Part shown: piece after piece, positions 17,084 to 26,130 of the stretch
Numbering within the stretch: the first letter of the stretch is position 1
Layout: each line of letters starts with the position of its first letter
Assembly: GCF_012849375.1 (NCBI RefSeq)
Contig: NZ_CP051684.1
Coordinates: 2,666,001 to 2,730,000, forward strand
Origin: Duganella dendranthematis
GTDB lineage: Bacteria > Pseudomonadota > Gammaproteobacteria > Burkholderiales > Burkholderiaceae_D
Reading direction: 5' to 3'
Length of the DNA stretch: 64,000 nt
The notes under the pieces: generated by a model
The model's database searches: none
The model's input: only the letters and a program-made list of their open reading frames with translations
What the model was told of the DNA's origin: nothing
Program-made: the position numbers and the translations under genes

Positions 17084-19888
17084 ATGATGAAAGAAACAGT
17101 GCTGGCACATTCGGTGCGCCAGATGTTTGCAGGCGGTCTCGCCATCGCCACGTTGAGCATGATGGCGCATGTGCAGGCGCAGGAAGCCCAAGGGCCGATC
17201 CAGCGCGTGGAGATCACCGGTTCCAGTATCAAACGTGCAACTGCCGAGACTGCATCGCCGGTGCAAGTGATTTCCCGCGATGATCTGATGAAGTCGGGCA
17301 AGGCCACCGTGGCCGATTACCTGCAAACCCTGACCGCTGACGGCGCCGGTTCGCTGCCGACCGGTTTCGGTAACGGTTTCGCCGCTGGTTCGACCGCCAT
17401 TTCGCTGCGCGGCCTGGGTGCGACCTCGACCCTGGTGCTGCTGAACGGCCGCCGCATGGCGCCATTCGCCCGTGCCGATGACGGCCAGAAGAGCTTCACC
17501 GACTTGTCGACCGTGCCGATGCAAATCGTCGAGCGCATCGAGATCCTGAAGGACGGCGCGTCGTCCACCTACGGCGCCGATGCAATCGCCGGCGTGGTCA
17601 ACATCATTCTGCGCAAGGACTTCACCGGTCTGACCTTTAAGGCTGACACCGGCGCGTCGCGCTACAGCGATGCTCAGCAGCATAAGGCATCGGTCACCTA
17701 CGGCAAAGGCAACCTTGACGAAGACAAGTACAACTTCGTGGTCAACGCCGAGTACTTCAAATCGGACCCACTGATGAACAGCGACCGCAAGGACCGCGCC
17801 TACATCGGCAAGGGTGACCTGCGTCCATATGGCTACCCAATCGGCACCCAGTTCGCATCCGGCTACATCAGCGGCAACAACAACGCCGCCGCCAGCCCGG
17901 TCGGCGCGATCCGCAACCCGACCACGCTGGACTACGTGTCGCTGCCAGGCTGCTCCAAGCTGTCGACCGCGTCGCCGCAAGATCCTAAGGGCGGCTGCCT
18001 GTGGTATCAGGACCAGTTCCGCTCGATGCAGCCGAACATCGAAGGCATCAACCTGTACACCCGCGGCACCTGGCAGGTCAACGAGAACACCCAGGCGTAT
18101 GCGGAAGCCGGCTATTCGCAGCGCAACACCTCGTTCACGCTGACCCCGCCGTCGATCACCCCGACCGTGGCGTTCCCGCCGAACGCGACCAATCCTACCG
18201 GCGTGATCAACTACGGCTCCGGCGCCGGCACCACCATCGTGCTGGCCCCGTCGCACCCGCAGAATCCGTTCGGCGCCGCCGCCCGCGTGCGCTACAGCGC
18301 GTTCGACGTCGGCCCAAGCACCCGCGCCGTGGACAACAACTTCACCCGCTTCGTGGTTGGCCTGAAGGGCTCGGCACTGGGCTGGGACTACGACACCGGC
18401 TTCACCCACTCCGAGTCCAAGCTGGACCTGGACTACAGCAATATGCTGAACATGGCCGTGGTCAAGGCGGCGCTGGGCGATCCGACCAGCAAGTACTTCC
18501 CGTACTACATCGGCGACCAGGCCTCGAAAAACCCGGCCTCGCTGTATGCAGCGATGGTGACCCACGCTTACTCGCACTCGTCGACCAAGCTGGACATCAT
18601 CGACTTCAAGGCCACCCGTTCGCTGATGACCTTGCCAGGCGGCGACCTCGGCTTGGCAGTCGGTGCGGAACACCGCCGCGACAAGCTGTCGAACCCATCG
18701 CTGTCGGGTACCGAAAACGGCACCATCAACGCCAGCTATGTGGCAGCGTTTGGCGACACCAAGGTGTCGGCGGTCTACGCTGAATTGCTGGCGCCGGTTC
18801 TGCAAACCGTGGAACTGTCGGCTGCCGTGCGTTACGACAAATACGACCGTTTCTCGTCGACCACGCCGAAAGCCGGCGTGAAATGGACCCCGGTGAAGAG
18901 CTTCGCCCTGCGCGGTACCTACTCGGAAGGCTTCCGTGCACCAGGCCCGGCAGAAAACAGCGCAATGTCGCAATCGACCGGTACCTCGACCGTGCGCGAT
19001 CCGATCCGTTGCCCGAACGGCACGCCGCTGCCAGGCGCGACCTCGACCGATTGCGCGGCGTCCGTGGCTGCTGTGAAAATCGGCGATCCTAACCTGCGTC
19101 CGGAAACCTCGAAAGGCCTGACCCTGGGCTTGGTGTGGGATCCGCTGAACGACCTGTCGCTGTCGCTGGACGGCTGGAAGATCAAACGTTCCGACGAGAT
19201 CAACCCGCTGCCGTACAACGAAGCGGCGGCACTGCCGACCGCGATCCGCGCCGACAACAACCTGGTCATCAATGGCGCGGTGGTGCCAAACAGCGGCACG
19301 CTGCTGATCACCAAGGCGCCGTACCGCAATTCCAGCTTCACCGAAGTCAAAGGTGTCGACCTGGATGTGAAACAGCGTCTGCGCCTGGGCGACTATGGCC
19401 GCGGCAGCGTTGGCCTGACCTGGACCCACGTGGCATCGTGGGTACGCGCCGAGTCCGCCACCGTGCGTTACCAGTTCGCCGGCACCCACGGCAACTGCGA
19501 CACCTCGAACTGCGCCGGTACGCCGAAAGACAAGATCAGCGTCAACGCATCGTGGGATCCTAGCCAGGCCTGGAACTTCAGCGCCATCGCCAACTACCGT
19601 TCGGACATGAAAAACGTGCTGTTCGAAGGCGACCTGTGCGCATCGAAACTGGCCAGTGGTGCTGATGCACCGAACGGTTGCAAAATCGCTTCGTTCACCA
19701 CGGTTGACCTGTCGGCCCGTTGGAACGTGAGCAAACAGTTCCAACTGTTCGCTTCGATCAACAACGTGTTCGACAAAGTCGCTCCGCTGGATCCGCTGAC
19801 CTACGGCGGCATGAGCTACAACCCGATGGATGCAAGCGGCGCGATTGGCCGTTACTTCAAAGTCGGCGCCAGCTACAAGTTCTTCTGA
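17084..19888 (+). CDS. TonB-dependent outer-membrane receptor
   Basis: A 934-residue receptor. The signal peptide ends near HVQAQ, followed by a TonB-box-like stretch (RVEITGSSIKR), a plug domain (about 50-165, SPVQVISRDDLMKSGKATV) and a 22-strand-type barrel with C-terminal aromatic end SYKFF. The ATG at 17084 has GGGAG at good spacing; a TTG/ATG-like start at 17030 has none. It lies between two near-identical Tat-exported hydrolases, so it may import the product of their reaction; that is a hypothesis. The ligand is not readable from sequence. Confidence 0.92.
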   Translation: MMKETVLAHSVRQMFAGGLAIATLSMMAHVQAQEAQGPIQRVEITGSSIKRATAETASPVQVISRDDLMKSGKATVADYLQTLTADGAGSLPTGFGNGFAAGSTAISLRGLGATSTLVLLNGRRMAPFARADDGQKSFTDLSTVPMQIVERIEILKDGASSTYGADAIAGVVNIILRKDFTGLTFKADTGASRYSDAQQHKASVTYGKGNLDEDKYNFVVNAEYFKSDPLMNSDRKDRAYIGKGDLRPYGYPIGTQFASGYISGNNNAAASPVGAIRNPTTLDYVSLPGCSKLSTASPQDPKGGCLWYQDQFRSMQPNIEGINLYTRGTWQVNENTQAYAEAGYSQRNTSFTLTPPSITPTVAFPPNATNPTGVINYGSGAGTTIVLAPSHPQNPFGAAARVRYSAFDVGPSTRAVDNNFTRFVVGLKGSALGWDYDTGFTHSESKLDLDYSNMLNMAVVKAALGDPTSKYFPYYIGDQASKNPASLYAAMVTHAYSHSSTKLDIIDFKATRSLMTLPGGDLGLAVGAEHRRDKLSNPSLSGTENGTINASYVAAFGDTKVSAVYAELLAPVLQTVELSAAVRYDKYDRFSSTTPKAGVKWTPVKSFALRGTYSEGFRAPGPAENSAMSQSTGTSTVRDPIRCPNGTPLPGATSTDCAASVAAVKIGDPNLRPETSKGLTLGLVWDPLNDLSLSLDGWKIKRSDEINPLPYNEAAALPTAIRADNNLVINGAVVPNSGTLLITKAPYRNSSFTEVKGVDLDVKQRLRLGDYGRGSVGLTWTHVASWVRAESATVRYQFAGTHGNCDTSNCAGTPKDKISVNASWDPSQAWNFSAIANYRSDMKNVLFEGDLCASKLASGADAPNGCKIASFTTVDLSARWNVSKQFQLFASINNVFDKVAPLDPLTYGGMSYNPMDASGAIGRYFKVGASYKFF

Positions 19889-19904
19889 TCGCTGCTTAGC
19901 TAGC

Positions 19905-19937
19905 AAAGCCGGGGTTCGTCCCCGGCTTTTTTATTTT
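19905..19937 (+). terminator. Strong rho-independent terminator after the TonB receptor
   Basis: The stem GCCGGGG/CCCCGGC (19908-19914 with 19920-19926), loop TTCGT, is followed by TTTTTTATTTTT. It lies 20 bases after the stop. Confidence 0.95.
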
Positions 19938-20062
19938 TAAAAATAGCTTGCTATTGAATAGCGTGCGATATATATTAAGCACATGGGCAACGCAATACAG
20001 CCCGGCAAGACTGAAAATAATAGTTCACTACTTAATAGTTACCTAAATAAATGGAGCCTATC

Positions 20063-21058
20063 ATGAGCAACAATACCCAAGACCAAGTTAGCCTGTCCCG
20101 TCGTTCCGCAATGTTCAGTGGCGCTGGCGCCGCGGTGGCCGCTGTTGCCGTGCCGCTGGCCGCGCTGGCCGGCGGTAGTGCAGAAGCCGCGCCAGTCGCG
20201 GCGGGCAAAGGTCCTGTGACCAAAACCGCCAGCACCATCACCACCCGCGACGGCGTCGAGATCTATTACAAAGACTGGGGCCCACGCAACGGCCAGCCAG
20301 TCGTGCTGAGCCACGGCTGGCCGCTGAATGCGGACAGCTGGGAATCGGCAGCGTTCTTCCTGGCCAATAACGGCTTCCGCGTGATTACCCACGACCGCCG
20401 CGGCCACGGCCGTTCCAGCCAGCCTTGGGACGGCAACAACATGGACCACTACGCCGACGACTTGGCGAAAGTGATCGAAGCGCTGAACCTGAACAACATC
20501 ATCCTGGCCGGCTTCTCGACCGGCGGCGGCGAAGTGGCGCGGTATGTGGGCCGTCACGGCACCAAGCGCATCGCCAAGCTGGGCCTGATTTCGGCAGTGC
20601 CGCCGCTGATGCTGAAAACCGCCGACAATCCGGACGGCACGCCGCTGGAAGTATTCGATGGCATCCGCGCCGCTTCGATCAAGGACCGTGGCCAGCTGTA
20701 TCTGGACCTGGCCTCCGGCCCGTTCTACAACTACAACCGTCCTGGCGCCAAACCATCGCAAGGCATCATCCAGGCCTGGTATGCACAGGGTATGCAAGGT
20801 GGCTTCAAAAACACCTACGACTCGATCAAAGCCTTCTCGGAAACCGACTTCCGCGAAGACCTGAAAAAGTTCGACAAGCCGACTCTGATCATCCACGGTG
20901 AAGACGACCAGATCGTGCCGATCAAAGCCGCCGGCATCGCCTCGGCCAAGATCGTCAAACACGCCAAGCTGATCACCTATCCAGGTGCGCCACACGGTTT
21001 GACCGACACGCACAAAGAGAAGTTCAACAACGACTTCCTGGCCTTCGCCAAATCGTAA
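20063..21058 (+). CDS. Tat-exported alpha/beta hydrolase, copy 2
   Basis: A 331-residue paralogue of the protein at 15685. It begins [20 protein letters not shown], a twin-arginine signal with different sequence and length from copy 1. From [15 protein letters not shown] onwards the two proteins and their DNA are almost the same, with scattered silent changes. The catalytic Ser (GFSTGGG), Asp (HGEDDQ) and His (GAPHG) are retained. GGAG lies 6 bases before the ATG at 20063; the ATG at 20051 overlaps that ribosome site. It has its own upstream region and terminator, so regulation may differ between copies. Confidence 0.9.
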   Translation: MSNNTQDQVSLSRRSAMFSGAGAAVAAVAVPLAALAGGSAEAAPVAAGKGPVTKTASTITTRDGVEIYYKDWGPRNGQPVVLSHGWPLNADSWESAAFFLANNGFRVITHDRRGHGRSSQPWDGNNMDHYADDLAKVIEALNLNNIILAGFSTGGGEVARYVGRHGTKRIAKLGLISAVPPLMLKTADNPDGTPLEVFDGIRAASIKDRGQLYLDLASGPFYNYNRPGAKPSQGIIQAWYAQGMQGGFKNTYDSIKAFSETDFREDLKKFDKPTLIIHGEDDQIVPIKAAGIASAKIVKHAKLITYPGAPHGLTDTHKEKFNNDFLAFAKS

Positions 21059-21067
21059 TCGTAAGTA

Positions 21068-21097
21068 AAAACCCCGCGAACAACGCGGGGTTTTTTT
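21068..21097. terminator. Bidirectional terminator
   Basis: The stem CCCCGCG/CGCGGGG (21072-21078 with 21084-21090), loop AACAA, has TTTTTTT on the plus side and a run of As on the left that gives Us on the minus side. It serves both the hydrolase copy 2 and the convergent gene ending at 21096. Confidence 0.93.
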
Positions 21098-21980
21098 ATG
21101 CCAGGCGGGCGCGCAAGAAGTCGACCGTGCGCTGCCAAGCCAGCTTGGCGGCCGCCTCGTCGTAGCGCGGCGTGGTGTCATTGTTGAAGCCGTGCTCAAC
21201 GCCGGGATAGACGTGGTACTCGTAGTGCACGCCGGCTTCCTTCAAGGCTTTTTCGTAGGCCGGCCAGCCGGCGCGGATGCGTTCGTCCTTGCCGGCATCG
21301 TGGATCAGCAGATGGGCCTTGATGTGCGCCGCATCTTCCGCCTTCGGCTGAGCGCCGTAGAAGGGCACGGCCGCCAGCAGATCCGGCAGCTGTGTCGCCA
21401 GATAGTTGGCGATGCCGCCGCCGTAGCAGAAGCCCACCACACCTAGCTTGCCGTTGCCCTCCGGCTGCTGTTGCAGCCAGCGCGCGGCGGCGACGAAATC
21501 GGCGCGCGTCTTCGGCTGGTCCAGCTTGCCGAACAAATCGCGCGCCTTGTCTTCGTCACCCGGATAGCCGCCCAGCGGGAACAGCGCGTCCGGCGCGAAG
21601 GCGATAAACCCGTCCAGCGCCAGGCGGCGCGCAATGTCTTCGATATGGGGATTGAGGCCGCGGTTCTCGTGCACCACCAGCACCGTCGGCAGCTTGCCCT
21701 TGGCGCCGGCCGGCGAGACCAGATAGCCGCGCACCTTGCCATTGCCCTGCGGCGATGGCAGCTCGACATAGCGGGCGGTGATGCGCTTGTCGTCCGGCGT
21801 GACCAGCGGCGCCGCAAAGCTCGGGCTCAGCGTGGCCAGCAGACTGGCCGCCGTGGTGCCGCCCACCGCATAACGGGTGGCGGACGACAGGAAACCACGG
21901 CGGCTGATGCCACCGTGCACGTACTGGTCGAATAGCTTGAGAACTTCCGGATCAAAATCGGCGGCGGTCTTGCGGGTCAT
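21096..21980 (-). CDS. Tat-exported dienelactone hydrolase family protein
   Basis: A 294-residue protein. The twin-arginine motif SRRGFLSS begins at about residue 26, followed by a hydrophobic core and a cut near SFAAP. The dienelactone hydrolase fold carries the Cys nucleophile in GFCYGGG, the acid in HDAGKDE and the His in GVEHGF. Dienelactone hydrolases open lactone rings, but many exported members have other ester substrates. GGAG lies 9 bases before the ATG. It is the third Tat-exported hydrolase within 6.5 kb. Confidence 0.9.
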   Translation of the reverse strand: MTRKTAADFDPEVLKLFDQYVHGGISRRGFLSSATRYAVGGTTAASLLATLSPSFAAPLVTPDDKRITARYVELPSPQGNGKVRGYLVSPAGAKGKLPTVLVVHENRGLNPHIEDIARRLALDGFIAFAPDALFPLGGYPGDEDKARDLFGKLDQPKTRADFVAAARWLQQQPEGNGKLGVVGFCYGGGIANYLATQLPDLLAAVPFYGAQPKAEDAAHIKAHLLIHDAGKDERIRAGWPAYEKALKEAGVHYEYHVYPGVEHGFNNDTTPRYDEAAAKLAWQRTVDFLRARLA

Positions 21981-22021
21981 GTCTCGGCTCCATTTAAATA
22001 ATAAAGTGAGACCAGTGTAGC

Positions 22022-24181
22022 CTACAGACTCATTTCCAGCCGCACCGAGAAGCGCGTGTATGCATCGTTACTGCTGTAGCGGCGCAGCGCCTGGTTGGCG
22101 CCGTAGTACTCGTTGATGCTGTTGCTGTCATTCGCCAGCAGATTGTCGACGCTGACGACCAGGCGCTGCGTGGCGTTGACCTTCCAGTTGGCGTTGGCGT
22201 TCAGCGTGAAGCGTCTGGACTGGTAGGTGCGCTGCGTCAGGTTGTTGCGGAACCAGTCGCCGGGCAGCCAGTTGGCGTCCAGGTTCAACTTGACCGGCAT
22301 ATCGGCGAGACCATAGCCGACGCCCAGCTTGGCGCGCCATGGCAGCTGGCCCTCCAGACGGTTATCCGGCCCCGGCAGATCGCGCAGTTCGGAATGTGCG
22401 TAGCCGACGCTGCCTTGCCAATCCAGATTCGGCGCCGTCTTCCACAGATCGCGCATCGCCAGGCGGCCTTCCAGATTGATGCCGCGCAGCCTGGCGTCGC
22501 CCAGGTTGGCAGGACGTATCACATAGCGCGGCACGCTCGCCCAGGCGACGTTTTCCAGCGCCAGTTCAGTGCCGATCTTGTGCCTGATATCGCGCGTGTA
22601 GAACTCGATCTTTGCTTCGCTGGCGGCGCCCAGGCCGTGGGCATAGGACAGGTTGATGCCCATCGAACGTTCCGGCAGCAAATACGGATTGCCGGCGCTG
22701 TCAGCCGTGTCCAGCGTATTGGCGCCGCACAGAGCGCGGTCATAGCAGGGCGCCAGCGGGTTGATGCTCGGATGCAGCAGCAGCTGGCCGGTTTCGGGCG
22801 CCTGGAAGGTGCGGGCCACCGAAGCGCGCAGTTGGCGTTTGCTGTCGCCGCCAATCTTGTACGCCACGTGCCCCGATGGCGACCAGATGCTGAAGCGCGG
22901 GTTGTTGTGCACATTGCCCTCGTCCAGCTCGTGCGTGCGGCGCTCGGTGGACAGCCCCAGATTGACGGACAGGTTCTTGCTCACACGCCATTCATCTTGG
23001 GCGAAAAACTGATGCTGCTCCACGCGCGTGTGGTTGCTGGTGCCCAGCACGGCCTGGCTGAGGTCGGGTTGGCCGTCGATCAGGTCGGTGTAATCGATAT
23101 CGCTGTCGTTGCGGATCAGCTTCATGCCGGCGGAGAAATCGTGGCTGCTGCTGAATGCCGTCTTGAAGGTCAGGTCAAGGAAGCGGTTGGTCATATCGCG
23201 GTCCTGGTCTTGCGCGCGCAAGTGATCGCCCTCGGTTGACCAGTCTTCCATGCGCTGGCCGGTGGTGGTCCTGCGCGTGCGGTTGAGGCGCGCCTTCATC
23301 GACAGGCTGCTGTGCGGGCTGACGGTCCAGTCCCAGCCAAGCGGCAAGCCGACGGACGTCAGGCGATCGCGCTGCTGCCGTGCGATGGACAAGGTGCTGC
23401 TATCGACCCACAGCCGCTGTTCCTGCCCCCGTGTCTCGACGCCGAAATAGGTTGCCTCCGGGCTGATCGACAGCTTGTGCTCGGGATTGGCGGTCCAGGC
23501 GATATCGCTGCTGGCCAGCAGGGTTTCCATGCGATTAACGCCGGTGCTTTCGCCGCGCAATTGCGGCGTTGGCGCGGCCGTGCCCAGGCTCTGTGTCTGC
23601 TGATACTGTTCGGCGCTGGGCGTGGTGCGGCTGCTCGCGTTCAGCATAAAGTTGTAGCTCAACGGCAGATTGGACGGCAGCTGATTGCTCATCAGCATCG
23701 CATTGGCGCCGCCGTAGCCGGACGCCGTGGTGCCGCCGGCGCGCAACTGCGTCATCGCCTTGCGCGCGGCCTTGCGGCGAATGATATTGATGGTGCCGGC
23801 AATGCCGAACGGCCCGGTCGCCGCAGTGGCCGACTTGATGATCTCGATCTTTTCCACCTGCGCCAGATCCATCGCAGCCGGATCGATGGCGCTGAAGTTC
23901 GGTTGGCCGTCGACCAGCATCTGCGTGTAGCCCGGCAGGCCGAGCAGCCCCAGCATGCCGTTCTTGCCGACGGTGATGGCCGGCTCGCGCCGCAGCGCAT
24001 CGCCGACGCTTTGCTGGCCACTATCCTCCAGCGTCTTGCGGCTGATGATGAGTTTGCCGGCAACGAAATCGCGGCTCGCTTCCACATCGGTCTGACCATT
24101 CACCACCACTTTTTGCGGACTATCATCCGCGTACACCTGCGTCGATGCCAGCAGCATCAGGCAGCAATATTTCAGCTTCAT
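22022..24181 (-). CDS. TonB-dependent outer-membrane receptor
   Basis: A 719-residue receptor: signal peptide to about residue 18 (STQVYA-DD), short TonB-box region (KVVVNG), plug about 35-145 with NIIRR, and a barrel ending FSVRLEMSL. It resembles FepA/BfrA/CirA-like siderophore or heme receptors in plug wording, but no ligand is claimed. The upstream region has no strong ribosome site at the ATG. It lies 41 bases upstream of the dienelactone hydrolase-like gene in the same direction, so they may be cotranscribed. Confidence 0.9.
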   Translation of the reverse strand: MKLKYCCLMLLASTQVYADDSPQKVVVNGQTDVEASRDFVAGKLIISRKTLEDSGQQSVGDALRREPAITVGKNGMLGLLGLPGYTQMLVDGQPNFSAIDPAAMDLAQVEKIEIIKSATAATGPFGIAGTINIIRRKAARKAMTQLRAGGTTASGYGGANAMLMSNQLPSNLPLSYNFMLNASSRTTPSAEQYQQTQSLGTAAPTPQLRGESTGVNRMETLLASSDIAWTANPEHKLSISPEATYFGVETRGQEQRLWVDSSTLSIARQQRDRLTSVGLPLGWDWTVSPHSSLSMKARLNRTRRTTTGQRMEDWSTEGDHLRAQDQDRDMTNRFLDLTFKTAFSSSHDFSAGMKLIRNDSDIDYTDLIDGQPDLSQAVLGTSNHTRVEQHQFFAQDEWRVSKNLSVNLGLSTERRTHELDEGNVHNNPRFSIWSPSGHVAYKIGGDSKRQLRASVARTFQAPETGQLLLHPSINPLAPCYDRALCGANTLDTADSAGNPYLLPERSMGINLSYAHGLGAASEAKIEFYTRDIRHKIGTELALENVAWASVPRYVIRPANLGDARLRGINLEGRLAMRDLWKTAPNLDWQGSVGYAHSELRDLPGPDNRLEGQLPWRAKLGVGYGLADMPVKLNLDANWLPGDWFRNNLTQRTYQSRRFTLNANANWKVNATQRLVVSVDNLLANDSNSINEYYGANQALRRYSSNDAYTRFSVRLEMSL

Positions 24182-24255
24182 TGCACTATTGTCTATTGAG
24201 AAAACAATATTATTGCATGAAATAAAGATGCCAAAAAGAAAATTTCAGCAGGGGC

Positions 24256-24459
24256 CTAGCGGCATTTTTCGATGGTGGTGGCGGTGGGGGTATCGCCGCG
24301 GCGGCGGACCGAGGCGGTGGATAGCACGCGCAGGATCGTCTCCCTGGGCACATCATGCGCTTCCAGAAACGCCCACGCCGTAGCGGCGCCACTGAGCGCA
24401 TCGATGACGACCGCCTGTTCGACAGCCTCGGAAAACCGTTGATTGGTACGGGATTGCAT
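24256..24459 (-). CDS. Small hypothetical protein
   Basis: A 67-residue protein beginning MQSRTNQRFSEAVEQAVVID, with a helical middle (ATAWAFLEAHDVPRETILRV) and a basic end. AAGGTGAG lies 6 bases before the ATG at 24459, and a GTG at 24468 is an alternative start. Soluble, no signal peptide, no known domain. Sits between the TonB receptor and the tRNA gene. Confidence 0.6.
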   Translation of the reverse strand: MQSRTNQRFSEAVEQAVVIDALSGAATAWAFLEAHDVPRETILRVLSTASVRRRGDTPTATTIEKCR

Positions 24460-24670
24460 AGTTCTCACCTTGAGGAATTGCTCACGGGATTAGGTGAGAG
24501 CTACAGCCACTGAATGCGCGATGGTTAGGCGCAGGTAGCAAACTAGAAGCATTAACTATAGCAATTCTTCAATCGTTTCAGGATGCATATCTTCAATCGT
24601 GAATGGGGAATTGATAGCGGTCATCTGATCTAGCACCCCGAACTAGTCCCCATGGGAATAATCAGCGCAG

Positions 24671-24703
24671 AAAACAAAAAGCCCAGCCGGTGAGGGCTGG
24701 GCT
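24671..24703 (-). terminator. Terminator of the tRNA-Thr transcript
   Basis: The arms AGCCCAGCC (24680-24688 on the plus strand) and GGCTGGGCT form a 9-bp stem. On the minus strand it is followed by TTTTTGTTTTC. It lies 16 bases past the tRNA 3' end. Confidence 0.9.
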
Positions 24704-24718
24704 AAATGCTGAGAGTAC

Positions 24719-24794
<76 letters not shown>

Positions 24795-24812
24795 GTGACT
24801 TTTACGGTGCGG

Positions 24813-24818
24813 ATTATA
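24813..24818 (-). promoter_or_regulatory. -10 element of the tRNA-Thr promoter
   Basis: A perfect TATAAT on the minus strand, placing the transcription start about 12 bases before the tRNA 5' end. The -35 region would lie within the last codons of sspB and is weak. Confidence 0.7.
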
Positions 24819-24820
24819 CG

Positions 24821-25315
24821 CTATTTAATACGCGTAAGGGTGGGACGGCCGCCCTTTTTGGGTGGGTCGGTGTCGTCGCCGGGCGGGGCTGGCGGCTCGG
24901 TTTTGACGTCGGGCGAGGCGCTTGGCACGGCCGATAACACCGGTGCGGCCGGCGCTGCCGGCGCGTCGTCCACTGCTTCCGTTGCCGGCGCCGACGACTG
25001 GCCCAGTTGCGGCTCGAACGCCATGCCCTGGCCGTTTTCGTTGGCGTAGATCGCCATCACGTTGTTGACCGGCACGTAGATTTCGCGCGAGACGCCGCCG
25101 AAGCGGGCGTGGAAGCGGATGCTGTCGTTGTCCATCTTCAGGCCCGAGGTGGCGCCGAAGCTGATGTTGAGCACGATTTCGCCCTTTTTGACGTATTCCA
25201 TCGGCACCGTGGTGCCGGCGTCGACTTTGACGGCCAGATAGGGGGTGTAGCCGCTGTCCGTGCACCATTCATAGATGGCGCGCAGCAGGTAGGGCTTGGT
25301 TGAGATTTCAGACAT
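24821..25315 (-). CDS. sspB: ClpXP specificity-enhancing factor SspB
   Basis: A 164-residue adaptor that tethers ssrA-tagged proteins to ClpXP. Residues 1-105 form the conserved substrate-binding dimer domain (KPYLLRAIYEWCTDSGYTPY, then NVMAIYANENGQGM). A flexible Ala/Pro-rich linker of about 45 residues leads to the C-terminal ClpX-docking tail GGRPTLTRIK. It lies 90 bases after sspA in the same direction, the standard pairing. Confidence 0.95.
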   Translation of the reverse strand: MSEISTKPYLLRAIYEWCTDSGYTPYLAVKVDAGTTVPMEYVKKGEIVLNISFGATSGLKMDNDSIRFHARFGGVSREIYVPVNNVMAIYANENGQGMAFEPQLGQSSAPATEAVDDAPAAPAAPVLSAVPSASPDVKTEPPAPPGDDTDPPKKGGRPTLTRIK

Positions 25316-25405
25316 GGGATTCCAGACTGCGGTAAAGCACGGCGCGCCGCCCGCCAGGGGCCGGCAAACGCGCCGCAGTACTTCGACTAAACGGGTAGCG
25401 TCCGA

Positions 25406-26017
25406 TTAACGGCGCATGACCTTTTCCGACGGCGTCAGCGCTTCGATGTAGGCCGGGCGCGAGAAGATGCGCTCGGCGTATTTCATCAGCGGCGCGGCAG
25501 TCTTCGACAGTTCGATGCCGTAGTGATCCAGACGCCACAGCAGCGGCGCGACGGCCACGTCCAGCATCGAGAATTCGTCGCCCAGCATGTACTTGTTCTT
25601 CAGGAACAGCGGCGCCAGCGTGGTCAGGCGGTCGCGGATTTCGGCGCGCGCCTTGTCGTGGCTCTTGTCGTTGCCCTTGGCGCGTTCGCTTTCCAGCGTG
25701 TGCACGTGGACGAACAGTTCTTTTTCGAAGTTGAACAGCATCAGGCGGGCGCGCGCGCGCATCAGCGGATCGGCCGGCATCAGCTGCGGGTGCGGGAAGC
25801 GCTCGTCGATGTACTCGTTGATGATGTTCGATTCGTACAGGATCAGTTCGCGCTCGACCAGAATCGGCACCTGACCATACGGGTTCATGGTCGAGATGTC
25901 TTCTGGTTTGTTGAACAGGTCGACATCGCGCACTTCAAAGTCCATGCCTTTTTCAAACAGGACCAGGCGGCAGCGTTGCGAGAATGGGCAGGTCGTGCCC
26001 GAGTAGAGAACCATCAT
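25406..26017 (-). CDS. sspA: Stringent starvation protein A
   Basis: A 203-residue glutathione-S-transferase-fold protein that binds RNA polymerase rather than acting as an enzyme. It opens MMVLYSGTTCPFSQRCRLVL (thioredoxin-like half) and continues into an all-helical C-terminal half. AAGGA lies 8 bases before the double ATG. It is downstream of the bc1 operon and separated from it by a hairpin at 26098-26124. Confidence 0.95.
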   Translation of the reverse strand: MMVLYSGTTCPFSQRCRLVLFEKGMDFEVRDVDLFNKPEDISTMNPYGQVPILVERELILYESNIINEYIDERFPHPQLMPADPLMRARARLMLFNFEKELFVHVHTLESERAKGNDKSHDKARAEIRDRLTTLAPLFLKNKYMLGDEFSMLDVAVAPLLWRLDHYGIELSKTAAPLMKYAERIFSRPAYIEALTPSEKVMRR

Positions 26018-26097
26018 GTTATCGTTCCTTAGAAGAACAAAAGGGGGTGGGCCGCGAACGGATCACCCCATATCGGCCCGTCAATATGCGGGCTTCG

Positions 26098-26124
26098 CAA
26101 AACAAGCGCCGGCCAGCCGGCGCT
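26098..26124 (-). terminator. Terminator or attenuator between petC and sspA
   Basis: A 9-bp GC-rich stem (26105-26113 with 26116-26124) has on the minus strand the tail TGTTTTGC. The tight 2-base loop would open to at least 4. The U-tract is imperfect, so some bc1 transcripts may continue into sspA. Confidence 0.6.
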
Positions 26125-26130
26125 CTCGTC

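Noticed and set aside
17039..19906. A 955-codon open frame antisense to the TonB receptor gene
   Set aside because: It is an exact shadow of the receptor frame, has a His/Arg/Gln-rich composition typical of antisense reading of high-GC codons, no ribosome site and no family likeness.
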